Shown: positions 6,500-16,282, counted from the first letter of the stretch. The stretch is 64,000 nucleotides of DNA from Neisseria meningitidis (GCF_900638555.1 NZ_LR134525.1:992001-1056000), one strand, 5' to 3'. Made by a program: numbers and translations. The notes: generated from the letters alone by a model not told the origin.

Positions 6500-7456
6500 T
6501 CAAGCCGTCCGGATACCGTTTTCGGCGGTATCGTTTTCGGCAAAATAATCACGCATCCGGGCATTCGATATCGTCAGCAGTTTGCGCATACATGCCGTAA
6601 CGGCAACCTTATACGGCTTACCCTCGGACAGCGGGCGTTGGTGGAAATCCCGAATAAGCGGTTCAAAACGTGTCGCTGCCACGGTAGCCATATACAGTGC
6701 TTTACGCACCGCAGACCTTCCGCCAAAGCAGCGGCTTTTGAATTTGGTTTCCCCGCCCTCCCTCGGGTGCGGGGCAATGCCGGCCAAACCCGCTATCCGT
6801 TTGTGCGACAGCCGCCCCAATTCGGGCAACATCGCCATCAGCGTAGCCGTCGTTATCGAACCGATGCCTTTGATTTGCTCCGCCACTTGGTCTTTGCCGT
6901 CAAAATGCGTGTGGGTGTGGTTGTCGATTTGTTTGTCCAATTCGTCAATCAGCCGGTCAAAATGGGCAATCAGTTGTTTGACGCTTCCGACTTGCGTTTC
7001 GTGAACCTGATACAGACGGTTTTTCTCGGCAGTCCGCATATCCGCCGGTTGGTTGCGGCGGTTAACCAAGGCTTCCAACACTTCTTCCGCTTCGGTGGGC
7101 GGTTGGTAGGGCATGGTTTGCGAATCTTCTTTCTGTGCCGTCATCTGTGCGAAGAAGGCGGGCATTTTGGCATCTTTGGCGTCGGTTTTGGTCAGCGGCT
7201 GCGATTGGGCAAACTGATGCGTCTGACGCGGGTTGGCGATAATCACGGCTATGCCTGCTCGGCGGATGGCTTTGGCGGCGGGGATTTCGAGACCGCCAGT
7301 ACTTTCCGTCACGACGAGGGCGACCTTGTGTTTTTTAAGGTATTCGATAGTATGGGCGATACCTTTGGGGTTGTTGGTTTCGGTTTTGGTTTTAGACAAA
7401 GACGAAACGGCGATGACGAAGTTTCGTTTGGCGATGTCGATATAGTGAATTAACAA
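6500..7456 (-). pseudogene. IS110-family (Piv-like) transposase, 5' end replaced by a CREE
   Basis: The 318-codon frame encodes a DEDD transposase of the Piv/IS110 group. It shows IDIAKRNFVIAVSS (first Asp), VVTESTGG (Glu) and TKTDAKDAK (DxxD). The C-terminal domain carries the presumed nucleophile Ser in FGGRSAVRKALYM. The frame now opens at a TTG inside the CREE at 7441-7595. The native start (MSTQYHYAGI) lies at 7619-7621 on the other side of the CREE and runs into a stop inside it. The body is otherwise intact. It abuts the Mu remnant. Confidence 0.88.
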
Positions 7457-7595
7457 AAATCAGGACAAGGCGGCGAGCCGCAGACAGTACGGATAGTACG
7501 GAACCGACTCACTTGGTGCTTCAGCACCTTAGAGAATCGTTCTCTTTGAGCTAAGGCGAACCAACGCTGTACTGGTTTAGATTTAATTCACTATA
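7441..7595. repeat. CREE copy 2, inserted in the IS110-family transposase
   Basis: The 155-bp element is bounded by TATAGTGAATTAAC and a matching right end TTAATTCACTATA. It differs from the other copies at several sites (gaattaac end, ggcgagccgc, aaccaacgctg). Both ends lie in one codon-continuous gene: ...GGTA before and TATCGAC after in the transposase direction. Confidence 0.95.
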
Positions 7596-7621
7596 CCTGC
7601 GTAATGGTATTGGGTACTCAT
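7596..7621 (-). pseudogene. Severed N terminus of the IS110-family transposase
   Basis: Read on the minus strand, ATG 7619-7621 encodes MSTQYHYAG followed by the first base of the Ile codon at the CREE boundary. Joined to the frame beyond the CREE it restores the IS110-type start with G-I-D-I-A-K. In the present sequence this frame stops four codons later (TAA inside the CREE). Confidence 0.8.
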
Positions 7622-8022
7622 CATAAACCTGCCTTGCATTCGGTTGTGTTGTCCGGCAACTGTCCGGTTGTGTCGATGGGTTGCCCTGCCGCTCCCTGAG
7701 CTACGCAACGGTTGTGTGCCTTGGGTGGGCGCGGGTGGCGGCCGGGCGGTTTGTTGCTATGATACAGTGATTCCAATATACAAGGGTGGGCTTCAGCCCA
7801 CCGCTTCCGTCGATTCCGTCAATGTTACCCATTTCCACCGTCCCCGCCGAAACCAAAACCGCCGACTCCCGCCGGTTCTCCAAAAATTTTTGATGCAGCG
7901 GGCTGAAGCACACCCTGCATCCCACCTTTTACGAATCCTCCTACACCCTATACAACACCTTGAAAATCCACCCTGTCAGGAATACCCGAACCGTCATCCC
8001 TACCTTCACAAAATAGCGCAAA
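7622..8022. other. Gene-free stretch with likely IS110 left end
   Basis: No convincing gene is seen between the IS110 transposase and purH. The first 180 bases are GC-rich, contain repeated tccggcaactgtccgg-type motifs and would be the 5' noncoding end of the IS. GGTGGGC-TTCA-GCCCACC (7785-7802) is a perfect 7-bp hairpin. The rest (7803-8022) shows nothing recognisable beyond a related half-motif gcgggctgaagcaca near 7900. Confidence 0.5.
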
Positions 8023-8051
8023 ATGCCGTCTGAAAGCCCTTCAGACGGCAT
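8023..8051. terminator. Inverted DUS terminator behind purH
   Basis: ATGCCGTCTGAA (8023-8034) and TTCAGACGGCAT (8040-8051) form a 12-bp stem 18 bases after the purH stop; this is the usual Neisseria DUS-type terminator. Confidence 0.85.
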
Positions 8052-8068
8052 TGCCTTGTTCATCTGCC

Positions 8069-9649
8069 TTAATGGCGGAAGTGGCGGATGCCGGTTACCA
8101 CCATCGCAATGCCGTGTTCGTCTGCCGCGTCGAAGACTTCTTGATCGCGCATCGAGCCTGCCGGATGGATGATGGCTTTAATGCCCTGTTCGGCAATCAC
8201 GTCCACGCCGTCGCGGAACGGGAAGAAGGCATCGGAAGCGGCACATGCGCCGTTGAGGTCGAGACCGGCATCCTGCGCTTTGCGGGCGGCAATGCGGGTG
8301 CTGTCCACGCGGCTCATTTGTCCTGCGCCGATGCCGTAGGTTTGACCGCCTTTGCCGAAGACGATGGCGTTGGATTTGACGTATTTTGCGACGTTCCAGA
8401 CAAACAGCAAATCGTTCCACTCCTGCTCGGTCGGTTGGCGTTTGGAGACGACTTTCAAATCGGCGCGGTTGATGCGGTGGATGTCGGGGGTTTGCACCAA
8501 CAGTCCGCCGCCGACGCGTTTGAGTTCAAAGCGGTTTGCGCCTGCCTCAAGCGGCACTTCCAATACGCGCACGTTTTTCTTGGCGGCGGCGATTTCGAGG
8601 GCTTCGGCGGTGAACTTCGGCGCCATCAGGACTTCCATAAATTGATTGTCGGTAATCTGTTTCACGGTTTCGCCGTCCACTTCGCGGTTGAAGGCGATGA
8701 TGCCGCCGAACGCGCTGGTGGTGTCGGTGGCGTAGGCGAGTTGGTAGGCGGTCAATGTATCGGCTGCAACGGCGACGCCGCACGGATTGGCGTGCTTCAC
8801 AATCACGCAGGCGGGCGCGTCGAAGGATTTGACGGCTTCCCAAGCGGCATCGGCATCGGCGATGTTGTTGTACGACAATTCTTTGCCTTGCAGTTGTTTA
8901 TAAGCGGCAAGGCTGCCTGCCGCAGGATGAATATCGCGGTAGAACGCGGCGCGTTGGTGCGGGTTTTCGCCGTAGCGCATATCTTGCACTTTAATCCAGC
9001 TTTGGTTGAACCGGCTCGGAAATTCGCCGATTTCGGGCGTGCCGCTCAAAACGCCGTCTGAAAGCGAGGTTAAGTAGTTGGAAATCATGCCGTCGTATTG
9101 GGCGGTGTGGCTGAACGCTTTGCGCGAGAGGTTGAAGCGGGTTTTGTCGCTCAACGCGCCGTTGTTGGCTTCCATTTCGGCGGCGATGGCGGGGAAGTCG
9201 GCGGTGTCGGTAACGATGGCGACGTGTTTCCAGTTTTTCGCGGCGGAGCGCACCATAGTCGGACCGCCGATGTCGATGTTTTCAATCGCGTCTTCCAGTG
9301 TGCAACCGGGCTTGGCGATGGTGGCAGCGAAGGGGTAAAGATTGACGCACACGAGGTCGATGTTGCCGATGCCGTGTTCTTCCATCTTGGCGACGTGTTC
9401 GTCCAAATCGCGACGACCGAGGATGCCGCCGTGGATTTTCGGATGCAGCGTTTTCACGCGGCCGTCGAGCATTTCGGGGAAACCGGTGTAGTCGGCGACT
9501 TCAATCACGGGAACGCCCGCACCGGCAAGCAGCTTCGCCGTGCCGCCGGTGGATAGGATTTCGACACCGAGCTTGTGCAGGGTTCGGGCAAATTCGACCG
9601 CGCCTGTCTTGTCGGACAGGCTGATCAGGGCGCGTTTGATGGAAGGCAT
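8069..9649 (-). CDS. purH: Bifunctional AICAR formyltransferase / IMP cyclohydrolase
   Basis: PurH catalyses the last two steps of purine synthesis: formylation of AICAR with 10-formyl-THF and ring closure to IMP. The 526-residue length is normal. The N-terminal cyclohydrolase (MGS-like) domain has [20 protein letters not shown] and [14 protein letters not shown] and extends to about residue 200. The C-terminal transformylase has NPCGVA with the catalytic Lys-His ([12 protein letters not shown]) and [14 protein letters not shown] 9649 is preceded by AGGAAATCCCT. It is a single-gene unit ended by an inverted DUS. Confidence 0.97.
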   Translation of the reverse strand: MPSIKRALISLSDKTGAVEFARTLHKLGVEILSTGGTAKLLAGAGVPVIEVADYTGFPEMLDGRVKTLHPKIHGGILGRRDLDEHVAKMEEHGIGNIDLVCVNLYPFAATIAKPGCTLEDAIENIDIGGPTMVRSAAKNWKHVAIVTDTADFPAIAAEMEANNGALSDKTRFNLSRKAFSHTAQYDGMISNYLTSLSDGVLSGTPEIGEFPSRFNQSWIKVQDMRYGENPHQRAAFYRDIHPAAGSLAAYKQLQGKELSYNNIADADAAWEAVKSFDAPACVIVKHANPCGVAVAADTLTAYQLAYATDTTSAFGGIIAFNREVDGETVKQITDNQFMEVLMAPKFTAEALEIAAAKKNVRVLEVPLEAGANRFELKRVGGGLLVQTPDIHRINRADLKVVSKRQPTEQEWNDLLFVWNVAKYVKSNAIVFGKGGQTYGIGAGQMSRVDSTRIAARKAQDAGLDLNGACAASDAFFPFRDGVDVIAEQGIKAIIHPAGSMRDQEVFDAADEHGIAMVVTGIRHFRH

Positions 9650-9770
9650 AGGGATTTCCTTTTTCTGACGTTGGGATGGGAAACGGTAATGTTGTCGGGG
9701 CGGTATTATCCGCTATTTTCCACTTTCCGGCAGTAGGTTTTTGCAGATATTGTTGACAATTTACAAAGAA

Positions 9771-9809
9771 ATGCCGTCTGAAAACCGGTTTCAGACGGCA
9801 TTTTAATTT
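9771..9809. terminator. Inverted DUS terminator behind the CLC channel gene
   Basis: ATGCCGTCTGAA (9771-9782) pairs with TTCAGACGGCAT (9790-9801); TTTTAATTTT follows. It lies between the purH start and the end of the minus-strand CLC gene and so ends the latter. Confidence 0.85.
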
Positions 9810-9812
9810 TGC

Positions 9813-11036
9813 CTATTTGAATCCCATTTTCTTTGCCACACATACTGCGCCTGCCATACCTGCGCATAAGGGCATAAGCAAGGCAACGGGGGCGTAGGTA
9901 AGCTCCAAAATAAAGGCTATGGCCGTCAGTGGCATTTTGAGGGAAACGCCGAGGAAAACGGCGGCGCCGACAACAGCCGCGCTTTCTGACGACATTTCGG
10001 GGAAAACGCTGTTCCACGCGGCGGCTGCGGCAAAGGCGATGGTGCTGCCGAGCATCATGGACGGGGTAATCAGGCCGCCGTATGCGCCTGCCGCCAGCGC
10101 CATCAAGACGACCAGCCATTTGACGGCGGTCAGCTCAAGGCTGTGCTGCCAGTCGGTCAATCCGCCAAAGGTCAGTTGGTTGCCTGCTTTGCCGTTGCCC
10201 AAAATTTCGGGAAACCAAACGGCAATCGCGCCGATGAGTGCAAACAAAGCAATCGCCAAAGGAATAATTCTCGGATTGTCGCGCTTGAGGAAGGGGAACT
10301 TTTCGGCACTGCGCCGGAAATATACCGCCGTTGCGCCCAGTATCGGGCCGATGACGGCGGAAAACCAAAGTAATGAAGTGTTTACGGCAAGGTTGGCGGG
10401 ATGATATTGCTGCAGGTCGCCTAAGCCGATGCGCGCGACGGCGGTGGCAATGACCGAAGTCAGCAACGCGGCAGCGGCGGCCTGCTGCGTCCACACGCCC
10501 AACATCGCTTCGAGGATAAACAGCGTCGAGGCGAGCGGCACGTTATACACGGCCGCCAAACCCGCACCCGAAGCGCAAGCAATCAGTAGCCGCATTTCGC
10601 CTTCATCCAAACCCAAGCGTTTGCCGCCGGCAAAAGCAAACGCGGCGGTCATTTCGCGCGGGGCGACTTCGCGTCCGAGCGGCGAACCGAGTCCGACCGT
10701 TATGATTTGCAGCAGAACATGGAAAACCGTCGTCAGAAACGGCAGCCCCTGCAACGGCTGTTTCAAGGCGGCTTTGATTTCGATTTGCGGCTTGCCGAAA
10801 CGTTTCAGCAACCACCAGCCGCTGCCTGCGACCGCGCCGCACAGCGTCAGCACGGCAACGCGCCGCATACCGGAAGCCTGTGCCACGCCTTCGCGGAACG
10901 AAGTGTACACGCCGTCCGCGCCATAACCGTATGCCGTATGCTGTATGAAGTGCATCAGTTCCGTCAGCACAATGCCGACCAAACCGCCGATAACGCCCGC
11001 TGCTGCCAGGGCAAACCAAAGTTTTCTGCGTCCCAC
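9813..11036 (-). CDS. CLC-family chloride channel or H+/Cl- antiporter
   Basis: The 407-residue polytopic inner-membrane protein belongs to the ClC family. Selectivity-filter motifs are visible: GLGSPLGREVAPRE (the G-x-S-x-P and GREGP-type motifs, near residue 115), AAVYNVPLA, and GGLITPSMMLG near residue 320. The Glu in GREVAP corresponds to the gating or proton-exchange glutamate, so H+/Cl- exchange is possible. Position between purH and serB suggests no functional link; each gene has its own DUS terminator. The substrate is inferred from the family. Confidence 0.88.
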   Translation of the reverse strand: MGRRKLWFALAAAGVIGGLVGIVLTELMHFIQHTAYGYGADGVYTSFREGVAQASGMRRVAVLTLCGAVAGSGWWLLKRFGKPQIEIKAALKQPLQGLPFLTTVFHVLLQIITVGLGSPLGREVAPREMTAAFAFAGGKRLGLDEGEMRLLIACASGAGLAAVYNVPLASTLFILEAMLGVWTQQAAAAALLTSVIATAVARIGLGDLQQYHPANLAVNTSLLWFSAVIGPILGATAVYFRRSAEKFPFLKRDNPRIIPLAIALFALIGAIAVWFPEILGNGKAGNQLTFGGLTDWQHSLELTAVKWLVVLMALAAGAYGGLITPSMMLGSTIAFAAAAAWNSVFPEMSSESAAVVGAAVFLGVSLKMPLTAIAFILELTYAPVALLMPLCAGMAGAVCVAKKMGFK

Positions 11037-11055
11037 TGTCGTTCCTGCCGTTCAA

Positions 11056-11084
11056 ATGCCGTCTGAAAACCTTTCAGACGGCAT
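11056..11084. terminator. Inverted DUS terminator behind serB
   Basis: ATGCCGTCTGAA (11056-11067) and TTCAGACGGCAT (11073-11084) form a 12-bp stem 16 bases beyond the serB stop. Confidence 0.85.
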
Positions 11085-11099
11085 CCGTTTCCTATCCGC

Positions 11100-11933
11100 C
11101 TATCCGAACAGGCCGCGTACACGCTCCAAACCGCCGAAGTTGATACAGGCATCGGCGGCTGCCTGCGCTTTCGGTTTGGCACGGTAAGCCACGCCCACGC
11201 CCGCTTCTTTGAGCATCGGAATATCGTTCGCACCGTCGCCCATCGCCAACACCTGATGCGGCTGCAATCCGAGGCGGCTGCGGTATTCGCGCAATAAATC
11301 CGCCTTTGCCTGCGCGTCGATAATTCTGCCTTTCAAACGTCCGGTCAGCCTGCCGTTTTCAATTTCCAAAATATTGGCGTGTTGGTATTCGAAGCCGAGG
11401 CGTTGTTGCAGACGTTCGGTAAAAAACGTGAACCCGCCGGACACCAGCAGGAATTTCACATTGTGCCTTTTGCATTCGTCCAACAAAAATTCCGCACTGG
11501 GCGAGAGCTTCAAAACGTTTTCATAAACGTCCGCCAAAATCTGTTCGTCCAATCCCGCCAACAGCGCGACGCGGCTGCGTAAAGACTGTTCGAAATCGAG
11601 TTCGCCGCGCATCGAACGCTCGGTAATTTCCGCTACTTTGTCTTTTAAACCCACGCCTGCCGCAATTTCATCGACGCATTCGATGGTAATCAGCGTCGAA
11701 TCCATATCGCTGACAATTAAACCGAGTTCGCCGAAATCCATATCCGGCAACACGGCGTGGTCGATTTGACGGCTGCCAAGCAACGCCGCGTCCGCCTCGC
11801 TTAAAGAAAACCCTTCTTCAACAATAAAACGCATACGCTTTTCATCGGCGCAATCAGGTTCGGGCAGGCGGGAGGGGAAGTCGGAAGGCAGGGCTTCGGC
11901 GGAGGGAAATTGGAGGACGAGGGCTTGCGGCAT
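11100..11933 (-). CDS. serB: Phosphoserine phosphatase
   Basis: SerB hydrolyses O-phospho-L-serine to serine, the final step of serine synthesis. The 277-residue HAD-family protein has motif I DMDSTLITIECVDE (about residue 75; the first two Asp are catalytic). The cap region follows with RSRVALLAGL, then motif II VSGGFTFFTERL, and the Lys/Asp motif MGDGANDIPMLKEAGVGVAY near residue 245. The first 60 residues form a short regulatory-like domain, as in other bacterial SerB proteins. Monocistronic. Confidence 0.95.
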   Translation of the reverse strand: MPQALVLQFPSAEALPSDFPSRLPEPDCADEKRMRFIVEEGFSLSEADAALLGSRQIDHAVLPDMDFGELGLIVSDMDSTLITIECVDEIAAGVGLKDKVAEITERSMRGELDFEQSLRSRVALLAGLDEQILADVYENVLKLSPSAEFLLDECKRHNVKFLLVSGGFTFFTERLQQRLGFEYQHANILEIENGRLTGRLKGRIIDAQAKADLLREYRSRLGLQPHQVLAMGDGANDIPMLKEAGVGVAYRAKPKAQAAADACINFGGLERVRGLFG

Positions 11934-12119
11934 GGCGGTGGCTCAAAAAATGCGGATTATATAGTGAAACGGCAAAGAATGTTACGGCGGGCGGGACTGC
12001 AATCGGAAAACGGCTTCAAAAACAAACGGCAGTATGTGTCGGACAACACGGGAAAATGCCGCAACTATTGCCAGCCTGATGAAAATTCGTTATAAGGGGA
12101 TTATCTAAAATATATTAAC
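11934..12119. other. Intergenic, nothing recognised
   Basis: This AT-rich spacer lies between the divergent genes serB and pntA and should hold both promoters. No clear consensus hexamer pair was found by eye. Confidence 0.4.
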
Positions 12120-12121
12120 AT

Positions 12122-12193
12122 TTGAAGTGAATCGGTTTTAAACCGGTACGGCGTTGCTCCGCCCTGCCCCGATTTAAATTTAACCCACGATAC
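12122..12193. repeat. Degenerate, internally deleted CREE
   Basis: The segment reads like a CREE in reverse: taaaccGGTACGGCGTTGC then tccgcc, then gatttaaatttaaccca near the other terminus. The standard copies have taaaccagtacggcgttgcctcgcc. About half of the element is missing. It ends 30 bases upstream of pntA and may contribute its promoter. Confidence 0.6.
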
Positions 12194-12222
12194 ATATAAA
12201 CAACCCGAAAAAGGATTCAGAG

Positions 12223-13764
12223 ATGAAAATCGGCATCCCACGCGAGTCATTATCCGGCGAAACCCGCGTCGCCTGTACGCCCGCCACCGTCGCCCTGCTG
12301 GGCAAACTGGGCTTTGAAACCGTTGTCGAAAGCGGTGCAGGTTTGGCGGCAAGTTTGGACGATGCCGCTTACCAAACAGCAGGCGCAACCGTTGCCGACA
12401 AAGCGGCGGTTTGGGCCTGCCCTTTGATTTATAAGGTTAACGCGCCGTCCGAAGGCGAGCTGCCGCTTTTGAACGAAGGTCAAACCATCGTCAGCTTCCT
12501 GTGGCCGCGCCAAAACGAGGCTTTGGTCGAAGCCTTGCGCGCCAAGAAAGTCAATGCGCTGGCGATGGACATGGTGCCCCGTATTTCCCGCGCGCAGGCT
12601 TTGGACGCTTTGTCTTCGATGGCAAACATCAGCGGCTACCGCGCCGTGATTGAAGCCGCCAACGCCTTCGGCCGTTTCTTCACCGGTCAAATCACCGCCG
12701 CCGGCAAAGTGCCGCCCGCGCAGGTTTTGGTGATTGGCGCAGGTGTGGCGGGTCTGGCGGCAATCGGTACGGCAAACTCGCTCGGCGCAGTGGTGCGCGC
12801 ATTCGATACCCGCTTGGAAGTGGCGGAACAAATCGAATCGATGGGCGGCAAGTTCCTGAAACTCGACTTCCCGCAAGAATCGGGCGGCAGCGGCGACGGC
12901 TACGCCAAAGTGATGAGCGACGAATTTATCGCCGCCGAGATGAAACTCTTTGCCGAGCAGGCGAAAGAAGTGGACATCATCATCACTACCGCCGCCATTC
13001 CGGGCAAACCCGCGCCCAAGCTGATTACCAAAGAAATGGTGGAAAGCATGAAATCCGGCTCCGTCATCGTCGATTTGGCGGCGGCGACGGGCGGCAACTG
13101 CGAACTCACCCGCCCGGGCGAATTGTCCGTAACCGGCAACGGCGTGAAAATCATCGGCTACACCGACATGGCAAACCGCCTTGCCGGACAGTCTTCCCAG
13201 CTTTACGCCACCAACTTGGTCAACCTGACCAAGCTGTTAAGCCCGAACAAAGACGGCGAAATCACGTTGGACTTCGAAGACGTGATTATCCGCAACATGA
13301 CCGTTACCCACGACGGCGAAATCACCTTCCCGCCTCCGCCGATTCAAGTTTCCGCCCAGCCGCAGCAAACGCCGTCTGAAAAAGCCGCGCCTGCCGCCAA
13401 GCCCGAACCGAAACCCGTTCCCCTGTGGAAAAAACTCGCGCCCGCCGTCATCGCCGCCGTGTTGGTACTGTGGGTCGGCGCGGTCGCACCCGCAGCATTC
13501 CTGAACCACTTTATCGTGTTCGTCCTCGCCTGCGTCATCGGCTACTATGTCGTTTGGAACGTCAGCCACTCGCTGCACACACCGCTGATGTCGGTGACCA
13601 ACGCCATTTCCGGCATCATCGTCGTCGGCGCGCTGCTGCAAATCGGTCAGGGCAACGGCTTTGTTTCGCTGCTGTCGTTTGTTGCCATCCTGATTGCCAG
13701 CATCAACATCTTCGGCGGCTTTGCGGTAACACGCCGGATACTGAATATGTTTAAGAAAGGGTAA
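12223..13764 (+). CDS. pntA: NAD(P) transhydrogenase subunit alpha
   Basis: PntA with PntB couples proton flow across the inner membrane to hydride transfer from NADH to NADP+. The 513-residue alpha subunit starts [20 protein letters not shown]. Its soluble NAD-binding domain I includes [18 protein letters not shown] (about residue 171). A proline/alanine/lysine linker spans residues 375-405 and carries a near-consensus DUS in its DNA at 13371-13380. The C terminus has about four membrane helices. It is followed by a MAPEG-like gene and pntB on the same strand. Confidence 0.96.
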   Translation: MKIGIPRESLSGETRVACTPATVALLGKLGFETVVESGAGLAASLDDAAYQTAGATVADKAAVWACPLIYKVNAPSEGELPLLNEGQTIVSFLWPRQNEALVEALRAKKVNALAMDMVPRISRAQALDALSSMANISGYRAVIEAANAFGRFFTGQITAAGKVPPAQVLVIGAGVAGLAAIGTANSLGAVVRAFDTRLEVAEQIESMGGKFLKLDFPQESGGSGDGYAKVMSDEFIAAEMKLFAEQAKEVDIIITTAAIPGKPAPKLITKEMVESMKSGSVIVDLAAATGGNCELTRPGELSVTGNGVKIIGYTDMANRLAGQSSQLYATNLVNLTKLLSPNKDGEITLDFEDVIIRNMTVTHDGEITFPPPPIQVSAQPQQTPSEKAAPAAKPEPKPVPLWKKLAPAVIAAVLVLWVGAVAPAAFLNHFIVFVLACVIGYYVVWNVSHSLHTPLMSVTNAISGIIVVGALLQIGQGNGFVSLLSFVAILIASINIFGGFAVTRRILNMFKKG

Positions 13765-13767
13765 GCC

Positions 13768-14151
13768 ATGACTTTCGCCTATTGGTGCATTCTGATTGCC
13801 TGCCTATTGCCGCTTTTTTGTGCGGCGTATGCCAAAAAAGCGGGCGGATTCCGGTTTAAAGACAACCACAATCCGCGCGATTTTCTGGCGCACACGCAAG
13901 GCACAGCCGCCCGTGCCCACGCCGCGCAGCAAAACGGTTTTGAAGCCTTTGCACCGTTTGCCGCCGCCGTTTTGACGGCACACGCAACCGGCAATGCGGC
14001 GCAATCGACCATCAACACGCTTGCGGGCCTGTTCATCCTGTTCCGCCTCGCCTTTATCTGGTGCTATATCGCCGACAAAGCCGCTATGCGCTCACTGATG
14101 TGGGCAGGCGGATTTGCCTGCACCGTCGGGCTGTTTGTCGCGGCTGCTTGA
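13768..14151 (+). CDS. MAPEG-like membrane protein
   Basis: The 127-residue protein begins MTFAYWCILIACLLPLFCAA. It has three to four hydrophobic helices and the MAPEG-type motif NPRDFLAHTQGTAARAHAAQ followed by NGFEAFAPFAAAVLTA. MAPEG proteins include glutathione-dependent membrane enzymes, but bacterial members like this one have no established substrate. It starts three bases after the pntA stop, so it is co-transcribed between pntA and pntB, an unusual place for a transhydrogenase operon. Confidence 0.8.
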   Translation: MTFAYWCILIACLLPLFCAAYAKKAGGFRFKDNHNPRDFLAHTQGTAARAHAAQQNGFEAFAPFAAAVLTAHATGNAAQSTINTLAGLFILFRLAFIWCYIADKAAMRSLMWAGGFACTVGLFVAAA

Positions 14152-14158
14152 AACAGAT

Positions 14159-14186
14159 ACCGTCTGAACAGTTCGGACGGCATTGA
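14159..14186. terminator. Imperfect inverted DUS between the MAPEG-like gene and pntB
   Basis: ACCGTCTGAAC (from 14160) faces GTTCGGACGGCAT; the stem has mismatches compared with full DUS pairs and would at most attenuate transcription into pntB. Confidence 0.45.
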
Positions 14187-14216
14187 AAACAAATCATCGA
14201 AAATCGGAGAATTTCC

Positions 14217-15602
14217 ATGTCTTCAGGACTCGTAACAGCGGCGTATATCGTTGCCGCAATTTTATTCATCTTCTCACTGGCGGGGCTGTCCAAACAGGAA
14301 ACCGCCAAACAGGGCTGCTATTCCGGTATCGCCGGTATGGCGGTCGCCCTTTTTGTAACTGTTTTTTCCGACAATACCCACGGACTGGGCTGGATCATCA
14401 TCGCCATGCTCATCGGCGCGGCAATCGGCATCTACAAAGCCAAAAAGGTGGAAATGACCGAAATGCCCGAACTGATTGCCCTGCTGCACAGCTTCGTCGG
14501 CCTAGCGGCGGTTTTGGTCGGCTTCAACAGCTATATCGCGCCGGGCAACGTTTCGCACGATATGCACACCATCCATCTGGTCGAAGTCTATTTGGGCATT
14601 TTCATCGGCGCGGTAACCTTTACCGGCTCGCTGGTCGCATTCGGCAAGCTCAACGGCAAAATCAGCAGCAGCCCGCTGCAACTGCCCGCCAAACACAAGC
14701 TCAACGCACTGGCACTTGGCGTATCGTTTGTGTTGCTGCTCGTATTTGTCGGCATTGACGGCAGCGGCTTCATCCTGCTGATAATGACTCTGATCGCCCT
14801 CGCATTCGGCTGGCACTTGGTCGCCTCCATCGGCGGCGCAGATATGCCCGTGGTCGTATCTATGCTCAACTCCTACTCCGGCTGGGCGGCCGCAGCGGCA
14901 GGCTTTATGCTCTCCAACGACCTGCTCATCGTTACCGGCGCGCTGGTCGGCTCAAGCGGCGCAATTCTGTCCTACATTATGTGCAAAGCCATGAACCGCT
15001 CGTTTGTCTCGGTAATTGCCGGTGGTTTCGGCAGCGACAGCGGCACATCATCTTCCGGCAGCCAAGAGATAGGGGAATACCGAGAAGTCAAAGCTGCCGA
15101 TGTTGCCGAAATGCTGAAAGGCGCAAACAGTGTCATCATTACCCCGGGCTACGGTATGGCAGTCGCACAAGCGCAATACCCCGTTGCCGAAATCACCGAG
15201 CTTTTGCGTAAAAACGGCACAGAAGTACGCTTCGGCATCCACCCCGTCGCCGGCCGCCTGCCCGGTCATATGAACGTACTGCTTGCCGAAGCCAAAGTCC
15301 CCTACGACATCGTGTTGGAAATGGACGAAATCAACGACGACTTCCCCGAAACCGATGTGGTCTTGGTGATTGGTGCGAACGATACCGTCAATCCTGCCGC
15401 CCAAACCGACCCGAACAGCCCGATTGCGGGTATGCCCGTGTTGGAAGTATGGAAGGCAAAAGAAGTCGTCGTCTTCAAACGCTCGATGAATACCGGCTAC
15501 GCAGGTGTACAAAACCCGCTGTTCTTCAACGAAAACAGCGTAATGTGTTTCGGAGATGCGAAGAAAACCGTGGATGACATTCTGTCCGAACTGAAAAAAT
15601 AA
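14217..15602 (+). CDS. pntB: NAD(P) transhydrogenase subunit beta
   Basis: The 461-residue beta subunit has about nine membrane helices up to residue 265 (domain II). A soluble NADP-binding domain III follows with [20 protein letters not shown] (about residue 310), [18 protein letters not shown] and [15 protein letters not shown]. The start [17 protein letters not shown] is preceded by a GGAG-type site (ATCGGAGAATTTCC). It completes the proton-translocating transhydrogenase with PntA and supplies NADPH. Confidence 0.96.
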   Translation: MSSGLVTAAYIVAAILFIFSLAGLSKQETAKQGCYSGIAGMAVALFVTVFSDNTHGLGWIIIAMLIGAAIGIYKAKKVEMTEMPELIALLHSFVGLAAVLVGFNSYIAPGNVSHDMHTIHLVEVYLGIFIGAVTFTGSLVAFGKLNGKISSSPLQLPAKHKLNALALGVSFVLLLVFVGIDGSGFILLIMTLIALAFGWHLVASIGGADMPVVVSMLNSYSGWAAAAAGFMLSNDLLIVTGALVGSSGAILSYIMCKAMNRSFVSVIAGGFGSDSGTSSSGSQEIGEYREVKAADVAEMLKGANSVIITPGYGMAVAQAQYPVAEITELLRKNGTEVRFGIHPVAGRLPGHMNVLLAEAKVPYDIVLEMDEINDDFPETDVVLVIGANDTVNPAAQTDPNSPIAGMPVLEVWKAKEVVVFKRSMNTGYAGVQNPLFFNENSVMCFGDAKKTVDDILSELKK

Positions 15603-15649
15603 TGCCGTCTGAACAATTCGGCGCAGGTTTTCAATCTGTTTGATTTGAA

Positions 15650-15697
15650 AAAATCACTGCAAACCCCGTTTATGAAGGTTTGCAGTGATTTTTTTTG
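15650..15697. terminator. Strong terminator behind pntB
   Basis: AAAATCACTGCAAACC (15650-15665) pairs perfectly with GGTTTGCAGTGATTTT (15677-15692) and is followed by more T. A 16-bp stem with A and T tracts on both sides makes it bidirectional. Confidence 0.88.
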
Positions 15698-15810
15698 CAT
15701 TGGGGCAAACATTTTCAGACGGCCCGTCCGAATAAGCACCTACATCTGAAACTGACACAAAATCAACGAAACAAACAAAATCCATCTCCGTGTTGAAGAT
15801 GGATTTTTAA

Positions 15811-16254
15811 TTAGCCGAACACTTTTTCCAAGTGTGCCTGATAATCTGCCAAGTATTTTTCCACTTGCGGATTTTTAACCACATCGTTACATAAGAATGT
15901 CGGCAGGCGGGTCATACCCAAAAACTCGTTGGCTTTGTGGAAGTGCATATACAAAACATCAACGCCTTTGCCTTCAAAGAAATCGCCTTCGCGGGTAAAC
16001 GCCTCAATCGGCGCATTCCAAGTCAGTGAAAGCATATGTTTTTTGCCTTGCAACAAGCCGCCTGTGCCGTAGCCCTCAGTCGGATTGACGCTGTGTCTGC
16101 CGTCGCTTTGGTAGAGTTTGCCGTGTCCAGCGGTTAATACTTCGTCTATGTATTTTTTCACTGTCCAAGGCTCGTGCATCCACCAGCTCGGCATCTGCCA
16201 AATCACAGCATCCATCCAAACGAATTTTTCGATTTCTGCCTCAACATCATAGCC
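15811..16254 (-). pseudogene. mdaB: 5'-truncated mdaB (NAD(P)H quinone reductase)
   Basis: The frame from YDVEAEIEKFVWMD (16251) to the stop at 15811 matches the C-terminal three quarters of MdaB: VIWQMPSWWMHEPWTVKKYI, GSGGL-like GTGGLLQGKKHMLSLTWNAP and FHKANEFLGM. The first 45 or so residues, which contain the flavin-binding ILIING-type motif, are replaced by repeat DNA. The open frame continues to 16371 only through dRS3 sequence. MdaB-type enzymes reduce quinones with two electrons. This copy lacks the flavin site and is probably dead. Confidence 0.8.
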
Positions 16255-16282
16255 GGGAATCGTCAGAAATACCTGCATCGTC

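Noticed and set aside
6422-7453. 343-codon plus-strand frame opposite the IS110 transposase
   Set aside because: Antisense to a clear transposase with conserved motifs; composition is that of a shadow frame.
8051-9061. Long plus-strand open frame (336 codons) opposite purH
   Set aside because: It lies wholly antisense to a certain gene and has no ribosome site or family motif; long antisense frames are common in this GC-rich codon pattern.
13425-13754. 109-codon Arg-rich frame within pntA
   Set aside because: A +1 shadow of the PntA membrane domain; Arg/His-rich composition is typical of such shadows.
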